From Gnetum montanum (lineage: Eukaryota > Streptophyta > Gnetopsida > Gnetales > Gnetaceae), in NCBI GenBank assembly GCA_015680685.1, contig MNCI01010828.1:140246-204245 (forward strand): 64,000 bases of DNA, read 5' to 3'. Each line of letters opens with the position of its first letter. The stretch's first letter is position 1. A program made the position numbers and the translations under genes. The notes beneath the pieces were generated by a model. That model ran no database searches, was not told the origin of the DNA, and saw only the letters and a program-made list of their open reading frames with translations. Shown here in pieces: positions 9,890 through 20,129 of the stretch.

Positions 9890-11145
9890 GAATGAAGCTC
9901 TCATAATCTTGAGGCCTTGAATTTATTTTTCAAACATTATTGTATAAGTTATTATCCATAAAATATTTGTAATATTTACAAATATCAATATTAGCATAAA
10001 TTCCTCCTAACTTTATGTATTACTTCCTAACTACATAACTTCCCAACTAAATTGGTGAGAAATATCTCCTAACTAGTTGGGTAAGTTGTAACTTCCTTAC
10101 TTGGGAGAGAAGTTAGCTAAGATATTTTAAAGTATGTAACTACCTTTAAACCTATAAAAAGGCTTCAGGGGTAAGAAGAAAAAAAGAAAAAAAAGGGGAG
10201 GACAAGGGGGCGGGGGGACAATACAACACACTTTGAAAGAGTTGGTATCACACACTTGGGCTCTTACTTGGAGACACACTTTGAGTCTTGGGAGAAGAGC
10301 ATTGTAAAGAAGAAATTGTGAATGATTTCTTGTAAGATGGCTTGCTAAAGAAAAGATTTCAGCCTCTTTGTCATAGTCCTGTGATTTATGTTTTATTTTT
10401 ATTTTGTTTAAATTGTCTAGCTAGTGGTTTAGATAGTATCATCCTTGGCGAGTAATTTTGGGATTTTTAGATTGCTCTTATTGTTCTTATTGTCCGATAG
10501 AAAATTTCTGTTAAAATTTTGCCATAGAAGAGCTTGTGTTTAAAAGCCTTAAGAGCATTTTAGTAGTAAATTTTATTATTGTGCAAAGAATAGGAATTGC
10601 TATTAAGATTGTTGTAAGAGAGCTTCTGCTTGTAGTCATGCCATTGAACGATTCAATAGTCAAGAGGGTTCAGAAAATCTTTGGTATTTTGATGGGACCA
10701 GAATAGCTTCTTTTTATCTTTAAAGTGAATCTCCGTGGTATTTCAATTAGAAATTGTCAAGTCTTTTGAAGGTTCTGTTGAATGCAATTGTTGACGTCCA
10801 TTATCTAGCCAAAATGGAGTCTCGTACGTGAGAGTTTACGCAGCAATTTTTTGGTAGCATAGTAGGATTGTCTTGGAAGAAATTGCTTATTTGAGCCTTG
10901 GAAGTTTGAACAATTTGAAGATATTGAATTTGGGATAGCTTTATTGTGAAGTGTTTACTCGTATCATTTTACCTTGTTTAAATATTTGAGGTCTTAACAC
11001 AAATCTACTTTCCTTTCTGTCTATTTCCATTGAATCTTGCTCTATTTCTAGTTTTCTTGTGGAACTATCTTTTTCTCTAGGGAAATTAGAAGTAGATTCA
11101 CAGAGTTTTTCTTAAATGTTTTTGCAAAATTTTATTTGTTACAAG
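9890..11145 (+). repeat. Probable unrelated LTR (LTR-VI), solo or truncated
   Basis: An AT-rich upstream part with repeated TCCTAACTA-type words leads to CCTATAAAAAGG at 10151, placed like an LTR TATA box. A purine run (10175-10215) and a long U-rich region follow. Near 11140 TTATTTGTTACAAG runs into AGGTATTATAAG, resembling a degraded tRNA-iMet PBS (TGGTATCAGAGC). No internal genes of such an element are visible. Ends are approximate. Confidence 0.45.
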
Positions 11146-11534
11146 TAGGTATTATAAGGACCGTGTAGACTAGGAAATTGAACAAAATAGGAACTCTCAA
11201 CAACTCACAGTGCTTGGCAAAGTTGGCTGAATCTCTTTAAGATAAGTCATTTGTAGTTTACACACAACGCAATCGTTTCATATTTCACAACCGCACACCG
11301 CAACAGCACACACACATACTCACATTAACTACTGAGTCTATTTGGAGGTATCTGGGCCTTGGTGTTGCCAGAGACCAGCAAGCACCTAAATCCTGTTCAA
11401 GGACACTCGTTGACGGTCACGTCCCAAATGGTCGCCAATAGTTATATCATACAAGATCATTGTAATAGGGTATTAACAATATATCTTTTAAAGAAAGAAA
11501 TTAAATTCAATTAATTCACACATAATTCACAACC

Positions 11535-13695
11535 ATGTCTCTTTCACAAGATAGTGATAACACAACATCTAGCGAGGCAATTCATTGAAGAACCAACAAA
11601 GAAGTTTAGGGTACTCAATCTTATGTAGGAGTGTCATATGTTCATAGACACCCCAACGATACTCAAGGACTTTTGTCATCCAACTTAGACATCTCTAGTG
11701 AAGATAGAACATCCCCTAGAATGAGGAGGCTTGTAAGGCCTATGACCTTCTCAATGGGTAGCAAGAATACATCAAGGGATGATTGGGAGACTTACAAAAA
11801 TAATGATGAGTTTTTTAGTTCCCTCTCTTTCTCTACTCTTTCAACGTCGAGTTTTGATATAGATGACTATTCCTTAAGGGGTTGACATAGAAATAAAAAT
11901 CAAACCTATGGGCAAAGTCAGGAATGTTAACATGAACAACAACAACATCATCCCAACTCACAAACTCATAACCTACTTAGTGACGATGAACCCCTACTAG
12001 CCACTAAGAGCCTATTGCATATACAAGAGGCCATTCGAATTTGTTATAGGCATTGCAAGGAAAGCTATCTACCTAAGCTTGATTTAAACAGCTTTTCTAA
12101 GTTCTTAGGAGGCTATGATTTAGATCTGCAACATCATTTACAAGCCTTCTATGATGCCTGTGTATGGAACAATGTTGAGAATGGATAGCAAAGGCTTAAG
12201 CTGTTCCCTATGACACTCATTGGCCAACCTAAAGTGTGGTATAGCTCTTTAAAATCGAATTCAATTCAATGTTGGCCTACAATGGTAAACCTCTTCAATG
12301 AAAGATATCAAAACTATGCAAGAGTGTCAACCTTAAGGGGACAAATCCAAGAGTGGAAACAAGGGCAACACGAACCCTTGGGCATGGCCTTAGAAAGATA
12401 CTACTCTTTATTAAATAAATGCCCAGGCCATGGGTTCTCTGAGGAAAGGCTAATGTATCACATCATGGATGGGCTTCGTAATGAAACAAGGAAGACCCTA
12501 GGGATGTGTGCCCTAGGTCAACTATATGAACTACAAACCTATGAATTCCAAGAGCTTATTAAGTAGGGAGCAAAAGAAAAAGGAGAAATAGCCAAATAGG
12601 AGAATGTTGAAAAATCTCAATAGGACCAAACTCTTGAAGTAACAAAGGTCCATAATCATAAAGAGGAGAAATCAACTCACCTCAAGGAGGTGGAACCATG
12701 TCTACCTTTGCCAATACTAAAATCACTAGATGAAATTGAGGCAAAGGTTAACAAGATGACAGTGGGTACATGGAAAATGTAGAGAATATGTAGACATTAT
12801 GAGAGGGAGACCCACGCAAGATAACTTTGATGAACAAAACATACAGAAGATACCAAACCTAGAAATAGGATGAAACACCATTTGAAAATTAGAAAGAAGG
12901 GCTGAACAAAATAAGGATAGGGGCTCAACCACAAAATATAAGTATCGATGCGATGTTTGCTTGTACAATCACCTAAAAGGCCAATGCCCAATCTTGTTAC
13001 ATCTACATGAGCATTGGAGAAGAATGTTACATCCAGATTTCCTACATAAGTACATGGTTGGGCACATTTCTGTTCCACAATTTTATGGACAATCCCACAA
13101 CTCATGATACTATCTATGGGAAAATTCTTACTGGCCTCAGTACTGTGCTCAAGCACAGTGGAAAAACCCCCAATCATGGGGGAGGCCATCACCAAACTGG
13201 CCACACCCTTCATACCATCCAAAACCAAGTTCTTATCATGTTCAACACCCTGTTTCTTCAACTAAATCAAAATCCTCTACTTCACCTCATCATTATCACT
13301 CTCACAAGTATCATCAACCCATGTCCTCTCCTATGAGATCACCATCTCATCTTCCTTATACTTCTCCTTGCTCTCAATACTCTCATCCTTCACCTCCTCC
13401 TACATCACCACCAATAGTACCAAAAGGTTTTGCACCACAGCATCAACCCACAAACATTACTTGTGCTTCTACTATCAACAATAGTGGAAATTCTTCACAA
13501 CATCGAAAGCGTCCTTTCTTTAGGCATGGCCATAGAAAGAGACAGCACATTTCTGAAACCACTACATCCTCCAACTCAGCACGAGCCCAACACTGTGATG
13601 CACCTTCCTCTTCAAACTCAACACCTCCTGTTACCTTATCTAGGCCACTAATTAATACTNGGGTCAGCTTCTTATCACATGACCACATTTTATAA
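11535..13695 (+). pseudogene. gag: gag of element 2 (broken)
   Basis: Starts at ATG 11535 and holds a divergent gag. The core at about 12090-12560 has LHIQEAIRI, FLGGYDLDLQHHLQAFYDAC, LKLFPMTLIGQPKVWYSSL and EERLMYHIMDGLRNETRKTL. A compact zinc-binding-like motif, C-x2-C-x3-H-x4-C, is at 12949-12990, followed by a Pro/Ser/His-rich tail (13090-13690) with WPQYCAQAQWKNPQSW. Stops at 12188, 12566 and later, mostly TAG, break it. A single N at 13660 marks an unresolved base. The core is clearly separate from gag of elements 1, B, C, E and F. Confidence 0.8.
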
Positions 13696-13699
13696 TCTA

Positions 13700-15885
13700 C
13701 CCCACTATGCCTACTTTAATTAAGTTTGTGAACCCCAATTTGGGTACATTCCTACTAGCACATCAAAAGATGCCCAATGGTTTGAATATGAACAAATTCC
13801 AATATTTCCAACATGCATGGATCCAAATTTTCCATTTATCAATCCTATCCATGACCAAATGTTTAGTTGTGGCAGTTACCCCCCATTCTAATTTCGAGGA
13901 TTCTTAAGTGTCTTTTGACTTTTTGTTTTACACATTTTTGGTTTTATAGCTTTTTGTTTTCATATTATTTGTTTTACATATTTTTATTTTTCAAGATTAT
14001 TTCTCTTTTCTAAGTCTTTATTTTACACCATCGTTAGTATATTTAATATTTATTGAATACTCTTTTACTTTCTTTATATTTTCTTATGTTTGGTATAATT
14101 CTCTACTCGTTTTGCTAATAAGGTGGCAGGTACAATGGTAATGCACTACTTGATGGTGGTATGCTTTATTTGTAATTTTATTGTTGATGTTTGGTTTTTG
14201 ACTTTGAATGTCGTTACTGATAACTAGGACATGGTTTCTTTTCATGTAACAGGTAGTGAGTCCACATCATCCACCCATTCACATACTCTAAGATTTTCCT
14301 TGTTTTGGAAGCATGCAATCTCTTCTCCATTAATGCAACTCTAATAAATTGGTGACTTGTGTAGTTTCTAAAATTTGGAAGGAATCAAAGGTTTGGACAG
14401 GGTGTGGCTTCAAAGAGATGCAGTATTCTTTATGCTTTTCTATTTTCCTGTGTGCAGGAGTGTTCTCATAAGCTTCTCACCGTTCTACATCATTTCATAA
14501 TAGGAAGTCAAATAAGTCCTTGCATGGTGTGGTCCTCATCACAAAAAAAAAATAGAGAGAAATATGAGGATTCAAAGCACACCCCTTGGACAAAATAAAT
14601 GTGAAAAAAAATGCATGGATCTTTGTATGGTATGGTTCCCATTAAAAAAAAACAACAACATGGGAATTCAAAGCACACCCCTTAGACCAAATAAAAGCGC
14701 TACAAGCACTAGTTATGAGACTAGTCTTGTCTCTTCTAACTAAGGCCCTTTCACACTTCCTACCTTCTCTCCTATTTGGAATGGTGGTTGTTTTGTGGGA
14801 GCATTCTTGTGTCTCAAGGGCTTGACTTCCCTTAGTATGTCGATGTCAAGTCATTGAAAGTGGTTGGTTTTGATCTAGACTAAGGATGGACCCTACTAAG
14901 TCATTTAATCACAAAATCTAAAAGGGATTGTATGTGACCATAATTAGGAACTTCATTCCACTCTCTCTATCATCCATCTATGCTTTCCATGTCTCACCTC
15001 ATTGCCAGTTTCATGTTTTGATTTAATGTTCTGGTTTGATGTGTCCAGTTTCTTAGTCAGCTACTTTTTGGCTTTTGCACTTAACTTTTCATAATCATTA
15101 ATCATCCATGGAGGCCATGGACTCCTTGGTTTGAAGTTATGCAAGGGCATAAAAGGCCTGTGCCTACTTTGGGGAGGACCCACTTGCATATCTTTTGGTT
15201 TGGTTAAGTTAAGTTCTTTATCCTTAGACATTGTTACAATCAAATTCTTTTTATTTACCCCATCCATGTCATCCAAATTGTATGCACCTTTACAACTGTT
15301 TGATTCCTTTTTATTGTTGTGAATACCCTGTTTCCACTACTCGTGTCAAGCTTTCTCTGAATTGTATGGATCACTTCTATTATTTAACCCATTCGTCAGT
15401 CTTTTCACTAACAATATCAAGTAAGAAATCTATCACAATCACAACTTGGCTAGATAAAATCACTGACAAGACAAGGTATTCAACCATTATTTATGTACTA
15501 TATATACTAATCCTTAGTTTTTTTGTGATTGTAGTTGGAGGCATGGATTGGAAGCAAGACTGTCATCACCAAGGAGGATGCAACCATATCACTTGCAGGA
15601 GATTGTTCATGACCACTGGATCTCTTTTACCTCTCCCTAATTCTTCTATTGCCAAGTGGGGTTGGATTTCCTTTGGATCCATTGGTGTTCTTTCCTAATT
15701 TTCACGAACACCAATTTTATACATAATTGTAATATTGTATGCTCGGGCACTTTTGTATTTGTTTGTTTTCTCTGTGTTACTCTACATGTCAGTCAAATAA
15801 GCCCACATCCCCCTAATATATTTTGTAAAGAATTGGTTCTTCTTCTTTTGTACTCAAGGAAGAGTTTTCATTCAGTCGTGGGGGT
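13700..15885 (+). other. Non-coding tail of element 2, no pol
   Basis: Gag residue is followed directly (about 13915-13990) by the TTTTTGTTTTACA array that in full elements follows integrase. Two tandem copies of the conserved hairpin are at 14526-14583 and 14629-14679. Downstream text (GGGGAGGACCCACTTGCAT, about 15172) is shared with E and C. The tail ends in CAGTCGTGGGGGTA just before the 3' LTR. Short open frames at 15131-15889 have no recognisable domain. Confidence 0.75.
14526..14679 (+). ncRNA. Conserved two-tier hairpin, two tandem copies (element 2)
   Basis: Copy a: outer stem GGTGTG/CACACC and inner stem TCCTCAT (14533)/ATGAGGA (14564) around an A-rich loop. Copy b: inner stem TTCCCAT (14636)/ATGGGAA (14660). 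The two inner stems differ at paired positions yet both pair fully. Called as an RNA structure of the element, not a separate gene. Confidence 0.55.
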
Positions 15886-16872
15886 ATGATGAAGCGATTA
15901 CTTTGATTTTTAGAGTGATTACTTTAGTAGTTATTCTTATTATTAGAGCAGTTACTCCCAAGTCTATAAATACAGTGCCCAAGCGCACAATTGAGAGAAA
16001 GGTTTTTTAGCAGTCAAGTAGGGAAACTCTTGTAATTTGTCCATTCGAAAGTTAGAATATTTTCTAAGTGCTCGCAATAGGAGGTTTAAGTGTGGATAGA
16101 TCTTTAGTCAAGCATTGATGTACCTAAGCATACCATTATGTTGGCAATAAATACGAGCTCTTAAATTCATCCTTGTAGAACTTGAGATTTGTCTTCTTAC
16201 GCATTTCTTTTATTTTATTTTCTTATAAATTTATTTTGTTTTATTTTATTTTATGCACTTTACATTTATGTTATTAGCANCTTGTGTTAGGCTAGATTAG
16301 ACCATAGTCTACTTAGCAATTAATTACTCTCACATTCATTATTATTTACTTAGCTTTTATTTACTTTAATTGTTGATTATTTATTGTTGTCTATCTAGTT
16401 AATATTTCCTTTATCATCAATTACACTTCATGTTGCTAACACGGAATGAGTATGAATTAATCACGAACATTAAGTGTAACTACTTGGTAACCCAATAGCG
16501 TATCTAGTATTTCTCAAGTAATGTGTGCTTGGAAATCCCAAAAGTAGTACACGAGACCCAAGATGTGTATGAATGATTAAGGATGGATTCTCATCGCACT
16601 TAGGCTAGCTTAGATTTTACTTTTTGTTGCCTATTAGCTTAATCAAGATTATTTCCCATTGTCTCTAGGAGTAGCCTAGTTTAGAATCACATCATACACC
16701 TCACTCTAGACTAAACCATACGTGACAAAGCAAATACTAGTCCAAGTGGGAAGACAATGAACTATGATCAACATATAATTGTCTAAGTGCTACAACTAGT
16801 CCATTCGTGGAGTGCGACTAGATCATGCATACACGCTCGTATTCGTATGGTTGAGCATAGGGGTACCTTACT
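15886..16872 (+). repeat. 3' LTR of element 2
   Basis: Begins TGATGAAGCGATTAC after the purine block, with TATAAATAC at 15965, and matches 7035-8233. It lacks most U3 repeat units, and about 190 bases are missing at the single N (16280). The last bases read GTACCTTACTACTTAT where the 5' copy has GTACCTCACTGCTCAT. Confidence 0.85.
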
Positions 16873-17191
16873 ACTTATGTTAGTATTAGTTAGGTGTAGT
16901 TAGTTAGATTAAATTAGTAATTGAATCACTTCATTCCTTCCATCCTTTGTTTTAAGCACCCAAAACATAAAACATAGAAATAATAAAAATCATATACCTT
17001 AATCACACTTAACCAGACCTTTGCATATCACAAGTGTAATTGGGAAGATAATGAATGACTATTAGTGCAAGTTCACTTCTTAGAGACTAGTGTACCAGAA
17101 GACCTATGATTCACAAACTTCGACCAGATTGCTTGTGAATACTTAGTGATTCATATGGTTGAGCGTAGGGGTATTCACTACCCCTCAATAG
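16873..17191 (+). repeat. LTR-III, right fragment (U5 end)
   Basis: Continues the text broken at 7034 and proceeds through AAAAATCATATACC, TTCGACCAGATTGC and GGTTGAGCGTAGGGG to an altered end CCTCAA. The following bases are only a weak PBS match. Confidence 0.72.
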
Positions 17192-18068
17192 GCATAATGA
17201 ATTCTTGTGTTTTATTAGTGGTTAAAATAATCATTAGCCTTTTTGTCCAAGATTCAAACCAAGTCTAGACCACATTCTAGTAACATTGCATTATTTCATC
17301 TCTTGGATTTAAAGCCATAAGACTATCACTATTGTAAGGAGTATTACCAGTTGGCATATATTCCAAGGGAGGATTTTATTCACTACACTTTTTATTTTAT
17401 AGATTCTTGAGAAGTCACCTAGCTTCAAGCATGGGTAATATGTCTTTCCAGTGACATGGTAATGTAGCACTTATTGTACTCTTTCATTTTTCATTAGATT
17501 GTATTAAATCATTGTAGTACAATAAGGATTTAATACAACCTAAGAAACAGGGTAGAACTAATAGTAGTAATTCAAAAGAATCCACAAATTTCCTTGATGC
17601 CACACCTTTTACATTCCCACTTGGTTCTTCACTTTTTGATCCAGGCATAATGATCATAAGTTTATTCTTAGTTTTATGATGGAAAGAATATCATTATGAC
17701 CATGGTAAGAACCTCTTATTAGTAGAAATGGATGTATGAATGTTTTGGTCTTAATGTATAAATAATCAGTCCCTTATGACTTGATAATATAGTGAAATCT
17801 TCACCTTATTTGAGACTACATCTTGCCTCATTTGTGATGTGTTTTATTAGTAATCAAAATTATTTACAAAGAAAATGACAACAAAGTATGAAAAAGATAA
17901 CAAGAATGGAAAAATATGAAAAGAAGGAAAAATGTTTAAAAAATAAAAAATCATCAACAAATAGAAAAATGTTTAAAAAATTAAGAAATTAAAAAGTATA
18001 AAAGAATGGGGAAAATGTATTACGAAATGTGAAAAAGTAAAAAGAGAGTGAAAACTTCAATAAAGTAC
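17192..18068 (-). other. Tail of element F (3' part), truncated
   Basis: Read on the minus strand this follows the integrase remnant and contains a match to the tail text around 62430 (AAGGTGTGG...TCAAGGAAATTTG). It ends against the U5 end of LTR-III, which points the other way, so the 3' LTR of F is missing here. No gene is visible. Interleaved inverted repeats lie at 17470-17540. Confidence 0.55.
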
Positions 18069-19300
18069 CTACATGTCCAGATGAAAACCCCCACAACTAT
18101 CATCAAAATCAATTAAACAAAAGAGAGAATGTCTAGAAGATAGTTGGATAAATTGGGTAGATTCCTTTGAATATTCATGATAAAATTTGACTTCTTGGAT
18201 GTTAAGAATGAGCTTATGAGGGTAGGATGGGTGATATATGTGTAATACACAAAATGGATAAGTGGCTTGAACAATGTATGGCCCCTTCCAAAGTGTTTGA
18301 AATTTGGCATTTTGGGGTAGATTATTACGATTATAGTAAAGGAAATTATCAATCAGTTGTATAGTTACTTGCCTTATCCATGTATCGTGCCTAAGTTTGG
18401 AGTAATGTTTATGGACTTCATTACTTATAAGTACTACAAGTCTATTTTCATTTAAGAGGTTTAGATTCATGAGGCATTCTCAATGGGCTAAGCTCAAATC
18501 AAGGTAAGGTTGACTGGTAGTAGCTAAAGTGTGGAGCTCTACTTGGATCTCGAGTGTTGGTAACTTGTCATGAACTAACTCATATGGTGAGTATCCTATG
18601 GGTAATTTCTAGGACATCCTATGGGCCCATAGAGCATCATTCAGTTTAGTGCTCTAGTCCTTTCTAAACCTACTAACTATCCTAGTAAGTATCTTAGTAA
18701 TTTCTTGGTTAGGAACTTTAACTTGACCATTTTCTTGGGGATGATATGATGTGGTCAGCTTCTAGTTCATCCCAAGTTGTTGCAAGAGCTTTTTAAAGGT
18801 AACACCCATAAAATGAGTTCTGTTGTCAAATATGAGCCGTTTGAGTACTCCAAGGCTATTCACCACATTCTGTTGGAAGAATTTAGCAGTGGTCTTGGCT
18901 ATGTAATCTTTAACTACTGCTGCTTTTGCCCACTTAGTACAATAATCCATAATCATGATTATATATGCTTTTCCATTCGACATTAGCATTATGGGTCTCA
19001 TGGAAGTGATTCCACATATATCAAATGGCTTCAAAGGCTATATCCACTATTGTGGCCCTTCATTTTTGGTTGTTATTCCTCCATCTTTTTGACATCTATC
19101 ACAAGATTGTGCGAAATTGTGGACATCTCTGAACAACATAGGCCAAAATTAGCCTATCATTATTAGTTTGAGTATCATTTTATGCCTTTCATAGTGGCCA
19201 CCACATGGGTCTTCATGGATGTCCTATAAGACTCTCTGTTGGTCACACTCTAACACACACCATCTAACTAGCCCATCTACATAGATCTTGTACAGATTAC
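18069..19300 (-). pseudogene. Integrase of element F (broken)
   Basis: Minus-strand pieces follow the integrases of B and C in order. A core piece (18762-19034) has GKAYIIMIMDYCTKWAKAAVV and the second catalytic Asp context FDNRTHFMG. C-terminal pieces (18069-18470) have NEVHKHYSKLRHD and FQTLWKGPYIV. The first catalytic Asp position reads CGITSM instead of GIDFM. No chromodomain follows. Many stops. Confidence 0.75.
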
Positions 19301-20105
19301 CATTAATTTCCATATATCTCTTTGCTCTATGAGGAATTGTTCTTGTTGTTTCTTACTCCAATTAGCAAGAAGATTTTGTGTTGATAGATAAGTTAGATAT
19401 TCTAGTGTCCATAGCTTACCTATCAAATTTACAGCCTTTACTATTTCAATAAATAGGTTCTTATAAGGGAACTAGTCAAAAAAAAGGTTCTACTTGATCT
19501 TGGGTATCCCACTTTAGCCTTGATAAATGATTAGCTACCACATTTTCTATTTCCTTTTCATTCATCATTTTGATGTCAAATTCTTGTAGGATAATGAGTC
19601 ATCTAATCACTCTAGGACTAACCATTGGTTTATTCATGAGAAACTAGATGATACTATGATTAGTATGGACATAGATATGATATCCGAGCACATAATGTCT
19701 AAACGTCTCAAGCACGTACACCACATCCATTAGCTCCTTTTCTGTTGTGATGTAGTTCAATTGTGCTTTGGTGATGCTTCTACTAGCATAGTGTATATAA
19801 TATGATCTCTCTTGATCATCTAATTATGTCAGTACTAGATGAAGCACGTAATTGGAAGCAGTAGTCATGATGTGAAAAGGCTTGGACCAACTTGCAACTT
19901 GAAGGATTAGTGTCTCAACTAGTTTCTACTTTAGAGCTTCAAATTCCTTTTTAAATGACTCTATCCATTTGAAGGGTGCATCCTTCTTAGTGAGTTCTAT
20001 GAGCAATTTTGCTATCTTCAAAAAATTCTCTATAAATCTTCTATAATATCCTATGTGGCCCAAGAATCATCTCACATCTTTTACTATCTTTGGCCTGTTT
20101 GGATC
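19301..20105 (-). pseudogene. RNase H and end of RT of element F (broken)
   Basis: Minus strand: FLGHIGYYRRFIENF, then ELTKKDAPFKW, SKPFHIMTTASNYVLH, a QLNYITTEKELMDVV block, HTNHSII and VANHLSRLKWD. These are the RT connection and RNase H in the order seen in element C. The piece begins abruptly at about 20105, where element E starts on the other strand. About 180 bases between this and the RT half (ending at 31463) are lost. Confidence 0.75.
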
Positions 20106-20129
20106 TTTTACTATCTTTTACTATCTAAT

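Larger units (their letters stand above)
8253..11534 (+). other. Leader of element 2 with about 3.2 kb inserted foreign DNA
   Basis: In elements 1 and C the gag start lies 100-150 bases after the PBS. Here 3.28 kb separates the PBS from gag ATG 11535. The extra DNA holds a membrane-protein pseudogene and then an unrelated LTR. The exact borders are not visible; the left one is probably near 8285 and the right one between about 11160 and 11500. A 31-base direct repeat (9818-9848 and 9858-9888) lies between the two parts. Confidence 0.7.
7035..16877 (+). mobile_element. Element 2: gag-only LTR retrotransposon with foreign insert
   Basis: LTR-II copies at 7035-8233 and 15886-16872 flank a tRNA-Asp PBS, a broken gag and the shared non-coding tail. 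No protease, RT, RNase H or integrase motif is found between gag (about 13700) and the tail (about 13920). CTTAT occurs at 7030-7034 and again at 16873-16877, fitting a 5-base target duplication inside LTR-III. The last bases of the 3' LTR are altered, so the exact right edge is uncertain by a few bases. Roughly 3.2 kb of unrelated DNA interrupts the leader. Confidence 0.82.
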
